The notes under the pieces: generated by a model
The model's database searches: none
Seen by the model: the letters and a program-made list of their open reading frames with translations, nothing else
Told to the model about the DNA's origin: nothing
Part shown: positions 1 through 8,029 of the stretch, one piece after another
How positions within the stretch are numbered: the stretch's first letter is position 1
How the letters are laid out: each line of letters opens with the position of its first letter
Translations under genes and position numbers: made by a program
Assembly: GCA_021801945.1 (NCBI GenBank)
Contig: JAKABE010000075.1
Coordinates: forward strand, 1-10,849
Direction of reading: 5' to 3'
From: Acidobacteriota bacterium
Lineage (GTDB): Bacteria; Acidobacteriota; Terriglobia; Terriglobales; Acidobacteriaceae
Length of the DNA: 10,849 bases

Positions 1-444
1 ATTGGCGCGCGCCGTGGACAGTTCGGCTTTAGCCTGGGCCAGTTGCTTATCCACTTCGGGAGAGGCGATCACAGCCAGCAGCGCGCCCTGCTTTACATGG
101 GCGCCGATGTCGTAATACCAGTGCACCAGGTAGCCGTTGGTGCGCGCGTAGATGGGCGAATCGGTGTAGGCGGTCACGTTGCCAGGCAGCGCAAAGTCGT
201 CTGTCGGCGCACCCATCTGGGGACGGGCTACGCTCACCGTCGGCGGGGCCAATCGCCGGGTACGCTGGGCCAGCACCACGTTGGCGTGCGTGCGCTGGAG
301 GATTCCGATGGCCGCCAGTACCCCCAGGATGGCCACAATCACCACCACGCCAATGAGTGCCGCACGCGGCGAGACAGGCTTCTGGTCAGGCGCCGTCTCG
401 TGACCTTGAGCCGGTTGCGGGTGCGGAATGGATTGGTGGTTCAT
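1..444 (-). CDS. RND efflux periplasmic adaptor (HlyD/AcrA family), 3' part beyond window
   Basis: Membrane-fusion (adaptor) subunit that would link the inner-membrane RND pump to an outer-membrane channel. Only the first 148 codons are inside the window and the frame is open to base 1. Residues 1-28 are a hydrophilic Pro/His/Gln-rich N-terminus. Residues 29-49 are a single hydrophobic segment (inner-membrane anchor or uncleaved signal). From about residue 85 the sequence matches the start of the adaptor core: LPGNVTAYTDSPIYART, then GYLVHWYYDIGAHVKQGALL, the first half of the lipoyl/barrel-sandwich domain. Residues 129-148 (SPEVDKQLAQAKAELSTARA) begin the alpha-helical hairpin. The ATG at 444-442 lies 6 bases after the stop of the upstream pump gene and has GGAG at 9-base spacing, so the two are surely cotranscribed and perhaps translationally coupled. 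The family is clear; the substrate cannot be told. Confidence 0.93.
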   Translation of the reverse strand, partial: MNHQSIPHPQPAQGHETAPDQKPVSPRAALIGVVVIVAILGVLAAIGILQRTHANVVLAQRTRRLAPPTVSVARPQMGAPTDDFALPGNVTAYTDSPIYARTNGYLVHWYYDIGAHVKQGALLAVIASPEVDKQLAQAKAELSTARAN

Positions 445-450
445 GAGCAG

Positions 451-3400
451 TTACTCCGGAGTCTGGTCGAATTCGTCGAAGCTCGACGTGAGCGCGCCAT
501 CTTGAGCAGCCCGGCGGCGGCGCTCGATGCGGCCGTGAACAAAGCTGAAGAACGTGGGCACAAAGAAAAGCGTAGCCACGGTGGCCAGCATCAGCCCGCC
601 GATCACCGCGCGGCCCAGGGGCGCATTCTCTTCGCCGCCGTCGCCAAGGCCCAAGGCCATGGGAACCATGCCGATGATCATCGCCAACGCGGTCATAATC
701 ACGGGCCGGGCGCGGATGAATCCCGCGTTTAGCGCAGCCTCGCGCGCATCGCCCACAAGGACTTCCAACTGTTCGCGGGCAAAGCTCACCACCAGGATGG
801 AGTTCGCTGTGCCCACGCCCATGCACATGATGGTTCCTGTCAGGGCTGGCACGCTCAACGGCGTGTGGGTGAGGAACAGAAACCAGACGATGCCGGCCAA
901 GGCCGCCGGCAGTGCGGAGATGATCAGGAAGGGATCCAGCCAAGACTGGAAGTTGACGACGATAAGCAGATAGACAAGCCCAATGGAAAACGCCAAACCG
1001 CTCAACAAGCCGATGTATGCCTGCTCCATGGTCGAGCTCTGGCCTCGCAAGATGAAGTGCGAGCCCCTGGGCAGGTCTTTCTCGTGTCTGGCGATGATCC
1101 GCTCCATATCCCGTGTGGCCGTACCCAGGTCTGTGCCTTCCACGTTGGCGAAAATGTCAATCACCGGCATGACGTCGTAATGGCTGATCGTGCCCTGCTC
1201 GGCGCCCGGCACGATTTTGGACACGTTGCTCAGAATCTGTACCGGCTGTGGAGCGCCCGGCGCGGTTGTCGAGGGTCCCATGGCCGCATAGGTGGCAGGA
1301 ACGGCGCCCGGCGCCGTGGTTCCCGGTGCGTTCGCCTGTCCTGAATTGCTGGACGCGGCTGGCGGGTCGGAACTTCCCGGTCCTCCGTTAGCGTTCGGCA
1401 CTGTAATGGGCAGGCTCTTCAATGCCGCCAGAGTGTCGATCCGGTACTGCGGCTCCTGCACAGTGATGGAATACGTGACGCCGTTCCTGGGGTTCAGATA
1501 GAACTCCGGCGAGGTCTGAAAGCTGCCGCTCAAGGCCACCAAGAGGCTCTGTGCCACGTTGAACTGGGTCAGGCCGACCTCTGCAGCCCGCGTGCGATCC
1601 ACATTCACCGTCCAGTTGGGATAGTTGAAGGGCTGCTGAATGCGTGCGTCCACGATGCCCGGCTGGTAGCGTACGCGGTTCAGAATGCGCTCCGCCAGCG
1701 CGTGATTCGCGGCAATGTTCGGCCCGGTTATCTGCAGGTCGATTGGCGCTGCAAGCCCGAAGTCGAGGATCTGAGTCACGATGTCCACCGGCAACTCGTA
1801 GAACTCCACTCCCGGATAATCGTGCGTCAGCACGCGCCGCAGTTTCTGCACATATTGTTCGGTGGGGCGGTGGTTTGCAGTCAACTGCACCTGGATGTCA
1901 GCGTCCGACGGCCCAATGGGGTCCGAGTTCGAATACGACATATTCAACGCGGAGTAGGGTAGGCCGATATTATCGACAACCGTCACGATCTGGTTAGGCG
2001 GAATCACGGTGCGGATGGTGTTTTCCACGCGATCGCACAGGGCCGCCGTGTCCTCGATGCGTGTTCCTGTATGGTCTCGCACGTGAATCTTGAACTGCCC
2101 GGAGTCCACCGAGGGAAAGAAGTCCTCGCCCAGCCAGGGCGTCAAAAGCGCGATGGACCCCACCATGACTGCCAGGAAGCTAACCAAGAATACCCTGGCG
2201 TGGTCTACGCAAAGCGTCAGCAGGCGCAGATAAATGTTGCGCATCCGCTCGAATCCGGCCTCAAAGGCGATCTGAAACTGCACCAGCGGATTGTGGCTGA
2301 TCCGCCTGCGCTGAATTTCAGCGTCGTCGTGCTCCCGGAGCATGTACTTGGCCATAGTGGGCACCAGTGTTCGCGAAAGCAGGTAACTGGCCAGCATGGC
2401 GAAGACGACGGCCTCGGCGAGGGGCACGAACAGGTAGTAGGGGACGCCGGTCAAGAAGAACATGGGGACGAAAACGATGCAGATCGAGAGCGTGGAGACA
2501 AGAGCGGGGGTGGCGATCTGTGCGGCGCCGTCGAGAATGGCTTGCTCAATCTCCTTGCCTCCTTCGAGATTTCGATTGATATTTTCGATTTCCACTGTGG
2601 CGTCGTCGACCAGGATGCCGACTGCGAGCGCCAGGCCGCCCAGGGTCATAATGTTGATGGTCTGGTGAAAGGCGTCGAGCGCCACCAATGCGCCGAGGAT
2701 TGAAAGGGGAATCGAGAGGGCAATGATGAGCGTGGAGCGCCAATTGCCCAGAAAAATGAGAATCATGAGCGCTGTGAGAACCGCGGCAATGACGGTTTCG
2801 TGGACCACCCCATTAACAGCCGCGCGCACAAACAGCGATTGATCGGAAAGGAAGGCGATCTTCAAAGTGTGGGGCAGATCGCCCTTAATGTAGGCCAGCT
2901 TTTGCCGTACTGCCTTGATGATGGACAGAGTGGATGACGAGCCGGTCTTCATGATGTTCACCAGCACGGCCCTGCGTCCATTTACCCGGACAACGTTGGT
3001 TTGCGGCGGCCAGCCGTCGAGCACGTGGGCCACGTCATGGATGTAGACCACCGTGCCGTTCACCGCCTTGATGGGCATGTTGTTGATTGCCTGTAAGAGC
3101 GTCGGTGCGGAGTTGGTTTCTACCTGGTACTCGAAGCGGTTGACCTTAATCGTTCCCGAGGGCGCGATCACATTCTGATTCGTGATCGCGTTTACGACGT
3201 CATTCGGGGAGAGCCCCTGCGCCTCCAGGGCCTGCTGGTTCAGGTCCACCATGATCGTGCGCTCGTTCCCGCCGTAGGGATACGGTTCCTGCGCACCTTC
3301 GATGGAGGCTAGTTGCACGCGGATAGTCTGCGTAGCCAGGTCGTTCAATTGCTGTTCGTCCAGGCCAGGCCCTGAAAGCCCCAGTTGCAGAATCGGCACA

Positions 3401-3810
3401 CTGGAGGCGTTGTACTCGATGATGAACGGCGGCACAGCGCCCGGCGGCAACTCCCGCAGCATCGTCTGGCTGATTGCAGCGACCTCGGCCAAGGCCTCGC
3501 CAATGTTTGCGTGCGGATGGAAATACACCTTGATGATGCTCCGGCCCACGACCGTCTGCGACTCGATATGATCGATGTCGCTGACGGTTACCGTCAGACC
3601 GCGTTCGACGACGGTCGTGAAGCGGTCGGTCATCTGCTCAGCCGAAAGCCCGTTGAAGTTCCATACAATCGAGATAACCGGGATCTTAATGTTCGGAAAG
3701 ATGTCGACTGGCATCGACACGATGCTGACGATTCCCAGGAGCAGGATCAAGAGCGCAAAGACGACAAAGGTATAGGGCCGCCTAAGCGCAAGCCGGACAA
3801 TCCACATCAT
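451..3810 (-). CDS. RND-family efflux permease (AcrB/MdtB-like, inner membrane)
   Basis: Proton-driven inner-membrane exporter, 1119 aa; typical RND pumps have 1000-1050. It shows the standard duplicated layout: TM1 about 12-31, a large periplasmic loop about 33-335, TM2-6 about 338-485, TM7 about 538-558, a second periplasmic loop about 560-928 and TM8-12 about 930-1092. Family motifs include the N-terminal VSMPVDIFPNIKIPVISI, and GILVDDA in TM4, whose D402 and D403 match the AcrB proton-relay pair D407/D408. The TM10 motif reads MGVGTANSILVVSFARE, so the position of the AcrB lysine K940 is Ala1002; I believe this is a trait of one RND subfamily. Residues about 806-855 are a Pro/Gly/Ala/Ser-rich insert in the second periplasmic loop and explain most of the extra length. 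Two adjacent ATGs open the frame; AGGAG lies 14 bases upstream, a long spacing. The adaptor gene follows 6 bases after the stop. The subunit looks intact; metal-type (CzcA) versus drug-type substrate cannot be decided. Confidence 0.96.
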   Translation of the reverse strand: MMWIVRLALRRPYTFVVFALLILLLGIVSIVSMPVDIFPNIKIPVISIVWNFNGLSAEQMTDRFTTVVERGLTVTVSDIDHIESQTVVGRSIIKVYFHPHANIGEALAEVAAISQTMLRELPPGAVPPFIIEYNASSVPILQLGLSGPGLDEQQLNDLATQTIRVQLASIEGAQEPYPYGGNERTIMVDLNQQALEAQGLSPNDVVNAITNQNVIAPSGTIKVNRFEYQVETNSAPTLLQAINNMPIKAVNGTVVYIHDVAHVLDGWPPQTNVVRVNGRRAVLVNIMKTGSSSTLSIIKAVRQKLAYIKGDLPHTLKIAFLSDQSLFVRAAVNGVVHETVIAAVLTALMILIFLGNWRSTLIIALSIPLSILGALVALDAFHQTINIMTLGGLALAVGILVDDATVEIENINRNLEGGKEIEQAILDGAAQIATPALVSTLSICIVFVPMFFLTGVPYYLFVPLAEAVVFAMLASYLLSRTLVPTMAKYMLREHDDAEIQRRRISHNPLVQFQIAFEAGFERMRNIYLRLLTLCVDHARVFLVSFLAVMVGSIALLTPWLGEDFFPSVDSGQFKIHVRDHTGTRIEDTAALCDRVENTIRTVIPPNQIVTVVDNIGLPYSALNMSYSNSDPIGPSDADIQVQLTANHRPTEQYVQKLRRVLTHDYPGVEFYELPVDIVTQILDFGLAAPIDLQITGPNIAANHALAERILNRVRYQPGIVDARIQQPFNYPNWTVNVDRTRAAEVGLTQFNVAQSLLVALSGSFQTSPEFYLNPRNGVTYSITVQEPQYRIDTLAALKSLPITVPNANGGPGSSDPPAASSNSGQANAPGTTAPGAVPATYAAMGPSTTAPGAPQPVQILSNVSKIVPGAEQGTISHYDVMPVIDIFANVEGTDLGTATRDMERIIARHEKDLPRGSHFILRGQSSTMEQAYIGLLSGLAFSIGLVYLLIVVNFQSWLDPFLIISALPAALAGIVWFLFLTHTPLSVPALTGTIMCMGVGTANSILVVSFAREQLEVLVGDAREAALNAGFIRARPVIMTALAMIIGMVPMALGLGDGGEENAPLGRAVIGGLMLATVATLFFVPTFFSFVHGRIERRRRAAQDGALTSSFDEFDQTPE
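454..457 (-). promoter_or_regulatory. Shine-Dalgarno of the adaptor gene, inside the end of the RND gene
   Basis: Read on the minus strand, GGAG sits in the last codons of the RND gene, just before its TAA, and is followed by 9 bases and then the adaptor ATG at 444. The placement fixes the adaptor start and suggests that ribosomes finishing the pump gene help to start the adaptor. Confidence 0.6.
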
Positions 3811-4173
3811 AAAGCTGGTACTCGCTCCTGAGCCCGACTCGTCTTGACCCTCACGCCGTGACCGGTTTGCCGCTGGGCTGCTCGATCAAGCGTCGGAAGA
3901 CAGCGAACCTGGCCCGGTTCCAACCGGCCTATCGAATCCTTGAGGAAAGGCGTAAAGACAGCCAATGCCGGGTTCAACTTCCCTGAAGATTCAATTTTAA
4001 TCGAAGAGTCGTGCTGCCCGCCATGCGCTGATAAACCAACGATCGGCATCTTTTTGATGGTCCACCAAGCTGAAAAGTCGCAGCGGAAACAGATCGAGTG
4101 GCGGCGCGAGCGCCAGGTTTTTCTAGCCGCCCCGCTCTTCAACCGCCCAATCGGCTGTTCTGCTCCACTTCTG
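3811..4173. other. Intergenic region between peroxidase and RND pump genes
   Basis: These 363 bases hold no ORF with recognisable protein features; the open frames crossing them have low-complexity, unlikely translations. The stretch should carry the promoter of the RND-adaptor operon, unless that is read through from the peroxidase gene, but I see no strong -35/-10 pair. A short hairpin, TGGCG/CGCCA with a 7-base loop, lies at 4099-4115, downstream of the peroxidase stop. It has no T-run on the minus strand, so it is only a weak terminator candidate. Confidence 0.5.
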
Positions 4174-4683
4174 TCATGGGCCGTCCAGCAGGCGCTCAAT
4201 GGCGCCTGCCAGTTTCCTCGGTGCGGTGGCGGGACCGTAGCGTTTCGCCACCGCGCCCGTGCGGTCAACGAGAAACTTGGTGAAATTCCACCGAATACTC
4301 CCCGCACCAAAAATTCCCAAGATCCCTGGTTTTTCTTCTTGGAGAAAGCGGTAAAGGGGGTGCGCGCCGGGACCGTTTACATCAATCTTGGCAAAGATTG
4401 GAAAGGTAACGCCATAATTCCGGGAGCAAAATTCTGCGATCTCCGCGGCCGTACCCGGCTCCTGCCCCCCAAACTGGTTCGACGGGAAAGCCAGGACCTC
4501 AAAGCCCTGCTGCCTGTAGGTCTGATAAAGGGATTCCAGTCCCGCATATTGTGGGGTGAAGCCGCACCGGCTGGCCGTGTTCACGATCAGGAGCGCGCGG
4601 CCTCTAAGCTCTTCGAAACGTAGCGTGCGCCCGTCCAGAAGTGCGGCGGAAAACGCATAGACCGAGCGCGCGGGTGTTGCCAT
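4174..4683 (-). CDS. Glutathione peroxidase-family thiol peroxidase (Cys type)
   Basis: Thioredoxin-fold peroxidase of 169 aa, close to the usual bacterial length of about 160-185, that reduces hydrogen peroxide and organic hydroperoxides. The catalytic tetrad is visible: peroxidatic Cys40 in NTASRCGFTPQY, Gln74 in FPSNQFGGQEP, and Trp132-Asn133 in IRWNFTKFLVD. Cys40 is a normal TGC codon, so this is the cysteine and not the selenocysteine form. Cys86 in EFCSRNYGVTFPIF sits where the resolving cysteine lies in yeast Gpx3 and E. coli BtuE. By family knowledge this points to thioredoxin rather than glutathione as reductant. There is no signal peptide, so it is cytoplasmic. The ATG at 4683 has GAGG (4694-4697, minus strand) 10 bases upstream. 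It is transcribed away from bamA and stands alone. Confidence 0.95.
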   Translation of the reverse strand: MATPARSVYAFSAALLDGRTLRFEELRGRALLIVNTASRCGFTPQYAGLESLYQTYRQQGFEVLAFPSNQFGGQEPGTAAEIAEFCSRNYGVTFPIFAKIDVNGPGAHPLYRFLQEEKPGILGIFGAGSIRWNFTKFLVDRTGAVAKRYGPATAPRKLAGAIERLLDGP

Positions 4684-4800
4684 GGGCGGAAAACCTCGAT
4701 GCGAAACGGTATCCTAAACCTCGGACCCTCGTCTAAAAAAGATGCTTCGAAAGACAGAGTGGATTCGAGAGGGGTCGCAGCCCGCCTGGTTCCGGTAGAC

Positions 4801-4847
4801 TGGGGGCTGTGCCCCAAATGCCGGGAGGGACGGCTGCGCGTCGCAGC
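4801..4847. repeat. Two adjacent small inverted repeats in the GPx/bamA divergent region
   Basis: The first is TGGGG-gctgtg-CCCCA style at 4801-4816 (it can also fold as GGGGC-TGT-GCCCC). The second is a perfect 6-bp stem GCTGCG-CGT-CGCAGC at 4833-4847. Neither is followed by a T-run on either strand, so they are not ordinary intrinsic terminators. They could be protein-binding dyads, part of a leader RNA, or chance in GC-rich DNA. Confidence 0.4.
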
Positions 4848-4953
4848 AATCCGCTCCAGCATTCATGGAAACAGACGGGGTGCACCGCGGCTTAACGTGG
4901 CAGGAAGGTTTCGGTGATGACGGAATATCCGGGCCGCTTGGCCAGGCCCCGAG

Positions 4954-4983
4954 TTGGGCAGGGTGGCCTCAGCACAATATAAT
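4954..4983 (+). promoter_or_regulatory. Candidate sigma-70-type promoter for bamA
   Basis: A perfect TATAAT -10 box at 4978-4983 is preceded by TTGGGC at 4954-4959 (three of six match TTGACA) with an 18-base spacer. It would start transcription near 4990 and leave a 5' leader of about 110 bases before bamA. The -10 box stands out in otherwise GC-rich DNA; the -35 is weak. Confidence 0.5.
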
Positions 4984-5104
4984 GATTCTTTCCTTTAGGT
5001 GGGATCAGATTCTCAACGTCGAGGGTGTGCAAATTCTTCCCGTGAAGCAGAACCATGGAACGCACAAGCCAGTGTGCCCGCAGAAGGACCCCAGCCCAGT
5101 GAAC

Positions 5105-8029
5105 ATGGCGCACACCTCTTTTCGCCGTGCGATGCGGCAGGCGCGCCTGTCGCGCATCATGGTGCTGCTCGCGATGGCTTTGCTGGGAACTTTGGCGCTG
5201 GCTCCGAGGCTGCTGGCCCAAGAAACGCAGGCTCAGGAGCCACAGACGATCTATCAAATCCGCATCATCGGCAATCGCCTCATTCCCAAAGAGACGATTC
5301 TGGCGCGCCTCTTTACGCATGCCGGCGACACCTACGACCCGCAGGCGGTCGAACGCGACTTCAACTCGCTTTGGAATACCGGCTACTTCGACAATTTGAA
5401 GATTACGCGCGAAGACACAGTCAAAGGCATCATCCTCAACATCTACGTCCGCGAAAAACCCACCATCCGCACCATCGTCTACAAGGGGCTGAGCAGTATC
5501 ACGGTTTCGGATATATTGGCGCGGTACAAGCAGGATAATTTCGATCTCACTGCGGAAAGCCAGTATGATCCCACCAAGATCAAGCGGGCGGAAACGATCT
5601 TGAAACAGATGGAGGCCGAGCACGGCCACCAGTTCGCGACTGTTCGGACCGACGTTAAGACCATTCCCCCGGCATCGGTGGAGATAGACTTCAACGTCAA
5701 GGAAGGGCCAGTGGTGAAGGTGGGCAAAATCCACTTCACCGGCAACCAGCACATCAGTTCCGACAGGCTGCGCCGCGCCATGAAGAACCTGCGGCCCATC
5801 GGCATTCCCTATTCGATCTTCTTCGAAAACCTGTTTCCGCGCACATACGACGCGTCAAAGCTCGAAGAAGACACCGAGCGCGTGCGCCTGGCCTACCGCG
5901 ACGAGGGCTACTACAATGCCGCGGTCGACTCCCCCATAACCGTTATCCACAATCAAGAGGGGCTTAATTGGTTCACATTCCGCCCGCGCACGGGAAAGCG
6001 GATCGACATTACATTGCCCATTGAGGAAGGCGACCGCTACCGGCTGGGCACCATCACCTTCACCGGCAACAAAGCAGTCACGAACCTAAAGGCCCTGCGC
6101 GCCGCCTTCCCCATCAAGGACGGTGCGTGGTTCGACGCCGAGGAGATCGGCAAAGGTCTGCAGAACCTGAAGAATGACTATGGAGATCTGGGCTTTATCA
6201 ACTTCGGCGCCGTCCCCATGCCATCATTTGATGAGAAGAACAAGACCGTCTCGCTCAACATCAACATCGACGAGGGCAAGCGCTTCTATGTGTCGCGTAT
6301 CGAGTTCCAGGGCAACACTGTCACTCGCGACCGTGTAATCCGCCGCGCGCTCATGCTTCAGGAAGGTCAAGTCTACAACTCCCAATTGTGGAAGCTGAGC
6401 ATCCTGCGCCTCAACCAATTGGGGTACTTTAATCCCCTGACCGTGCAGCAGGATACCGAGGCCCACCAGGATCCGGAGAACGGTACAGTTAGTCTTCTGC
6501 TCAAGGTCAAGGAAAAAGGCAAGAACTCCATCGGGTTGAACGGCGGCGTAAGCGGTCTTTCCGGCGCCTTCCTCGGCCTCAACTATCAGACCAACAACTT
6601 CCTGGGCTTGGGCGAGACCCTGAGTTTGCAGGGCAATATCGGGAGCATCCAACGCACCTTCCTGTTTGGTTATGACCAGCCGTATATCAACAACCGTCCC
6701 ATCAACCTCGGCTTCCAGATCTATAACAACAAACAGGATTACAACGCGGCCACGCAGTTTAAGACCGCGACGGGCGAAGCGGCCAACCTCACAACGGCTC
6801 AAAAATCGCTGACCCAGAACTACAATCAGGCCTCCGCAGGGATGAACTTTTCGATCAGCTATCCCTTGAAGCGGCACGCCTTCGAGCGTGTCGGCTTCAC
6901 TTATGCGTGGACCAAGTCGACGATTCAAGCCTTCAGCACTGCCTCCCAGTCCTTCTTCCAGACCATTGCTTTCCGGTCGGGAATCCAGGGCTCCAATCCG
7001 CTGGCCGGGATCATTAATAGCTACATCTCTCTGAGCTTCATGTACAACACTGTGAGTGACCCGTTGCGCCCACGCACTGGCCAGGAATTCACAGCTGTGG
7101 TGCAGGCCTCGGGCGCGTGGGGAGACACCCGCTACGTTAACCCGTTTGTGGCCTATGAACGCTTCCTGCCCATACGCTACTTGAAGGTCACGCCGAATGG
7201 GCGCAACGTGCTGGCGATTCGTGCCCAGTTCAGCTGGATTGAAGGCTGGGGCGGCGATGTGGCTCCGCCTAACCAACGCGCCTATGCGGGCGGCGAAGCC
7301 GACTTGCGCGGCTTCGATGCCCGCAGCGTAACGCCTTATGGGTATGTCCCGGAGCGGGTGAACTTCCAGCTCACCAATCCCGATGGCTCCTGTGTTCCCC
7401 GCGACCCCACCAATCCGGAGGACAATCAGTGCATCCAAGTGCCGCTGCCGATCTATGGTGTTGCCTCCATCGGTGGTGACACTAACCTGACCACCAATCT
7501 CGAGTACCGCATTCCGATCGTCGGTCCCTTCACCTTCTCACTCTTCGACGACTTCGGCCTGGACATGGCTCTCAGCAGGGGGCAGTTGGAGCAGAGCCCC
7601 GAAGGCTATGCCTCGCTGCTCGCCCCACTCTATGGCTGCCCCGTCTTCAACAATGGTTCATGCCAGGGTGGCATTTCAGGCTACAAGGTCGGGTTCCAGC
7701 AAGATATCCGCGTGGTTTCCGGCACCAACTACATACCCCGGATGTCCACGGGCGCCCAACTGGGGGTGATCATGCCGGTCATCAACGCGCCTTTCCGCTT
7801 CTACTTCGCATATAACCCCCTGCGCCTGTATGAAACTCCCTACTGCAACAACGTGGTTGCCGGTGGCAAACAAGGGAGCTGTTCTGCGGAGCTGATCACA
7901 CGCTCCATGTTCCCGCCGGGCGGCGCGGGCACCTACAGCTATAACCAAGCCATCGAGGCCTATGGAGCAGCTTACGTGTTCCGGGAACCACGCAGAACCT
8001 TCCGGTTTGATATTTCCACGACCTTCTGA
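5105..8029 (+). CDS. bamA: Outer-membrane protein assembly factor BamA (Omp85)
   Basis: Core of the BAM complex, which folds and inserts beta-barrel proteins into the outer membrane. From the ATG at 5105 it has 974 aa (E. coli BamA has 810). Residues 1-38 are a signal peptide with basic start, hydrophobic stretch VLLAMALLGTLALAP and a site after LLAQ or nearby. Five POTRA domains follow: about 48-117, 118-203, 204-309, 310-392 and 393-472; P3, P4 and P5 show the IxFxGN-type opening (IHFTGN, ITFTGN, IEFQGN). The 16-stranded barrel spans about 475-974. LRGF at 734-737 matches the conserved VRGF of loop 6, and the protein ends in FRFDISTTF, a beta-signal with terminal Phe. Six cysteines fall in three pairs (763/776, 845/853, 914/926). 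A GTG at 5099, two codons upstream, has AGAAGGA (5082-5088) at 10-base spacing, so it may be the true start. It is monocistronic as far as seen; skp or lpx genes do not follow. Confidence 0.97.
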   Translation: MAHTSFRRAMRQARLSRIMVLLAMALLGTLALAPRLLAQETQAQEPQTIYQIRIIGNRLIPKETILARLFTHAGDTYDPQAVERDFNSLWNTGYFDNLKITREDTVKGIILNIYVREKPTIRTIVYKGLSSITVSDILARYKQDNFDLTAESQYDPTKIKRAETILKQMEAEHGHQFATVRTDVKTIPPASVEIDFNVKEGPVVKVGKIHFTGNQHISSDRLRRAMKNLRPIGIPYSIFFENLFPRTYDASKLEEDTERVRLAYRDEGYYNAAVDSPITVIHNQEGLNWFTFRPRTGKRIDITLPIEEGDRYRLGTITFTGNKAVTNLKALRAAFPIKDGAWFDAEEIGKGLQNLKNDYGDLGFINFGAVPMPSFDEKNKTVSLNINIDEGKRFYVSRIEFQGNTVTRDRVIRRALMLQEGQVYNSQLWKLSILRLNQLGYFNPLTVQQDTEAHQDPENGTVSLLLKVKEKGKNSIGLNGGVSGLSGAFLGLNYQTNNFLGLGETLSLQGNIGSIQRTFLFGYDQPYINNRPINLGFQIYNNKQDYNAATQFKTATGEAANLTTAQKSLTQNYNQASAGMNFSISYPLKRHAFERVGFTYAWTKSTIQAFSTASQSFFQTIAFRSGIQGSNPLAGIINSYISLSFMYNTVSDPLRPRTGQEFTAVVQASGAWGDTRYVNPFVAYERFLPIRYLKVTPNGRNVLAIRAQFSWIEGWGGDVAPPNQRAYAGGEADLRGFDARSVTPYGYVPERVNFQLTNPDGSCVPRDPTNPEDNQCIQVPLPIYGVASIGGDTNLTTNLEYRIPIVGPFTFSLFDDFGLDMALSRGQLEQSPEGYASLLAPLYGCPVFNNGSCQGGISGYKVGFQQDIRVVSGTNYIPRMSTGAQLGVIMPVINAPFRFYFAYNPLRLYETPYCNNVVAGGKQGSCSAELITRSMFPPGGAGTYSYNQAIEAYGAAYVFREPRRTFRFDISTTF

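Larger units (their letters stand above)
4684..5104. other. Divergent intergenic region between peroxidase and bamA
   Basis: About 420 bases between two outward-reading genes. The frame of bamA stays open upstream to 4865, but that translation has no signal peptide or family resemblance until residue M(5105), so I treat it as non-coding leader. The stretch contains two hairpins near 4801-4847 and a TATAAT promoter candidate at 4978. A GPx promoter must lie within about 100 bases above 4683, but I cannot pick one with confidence. Confidence 0.55.

Noticed and set aside
4099..4124. Short stem followed by TTTTT on the plus strand, like an intrinsic terminator
   Set aside because: There is no plus-strand gene upstream of it, the stem is only 4-5 bp, and on the minus strand (where the peroxidase ends) no T-run follows.
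3807..4310. Open frame of 167 codons on the minus strand upstream of the RND gene
   Set aside because: It overlaps the peroxidase 3' end in another frame and its translation shows no family motif or sensible composition.
3940..4623. Open frame of 227 codons on the plus strand
   Set aside because: Most of it is the antisense of the clear glutathione peroxidase gene; nothing in the translation is recognisable.
4865..5104. N-terminal extension of BamA by 80 residues
   Set aside because: It would bury the signal peptide in the middle of the protein and contains the TATAAT promoter candidate; the stretch shows no conserved protein character.
6224..7438. Open frame of 404 codons antisense to bamA
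   Set aside because: It lies wholly inside the strongly supported bamA coding region; long antisense frames are common in GC-rich coding DNA.
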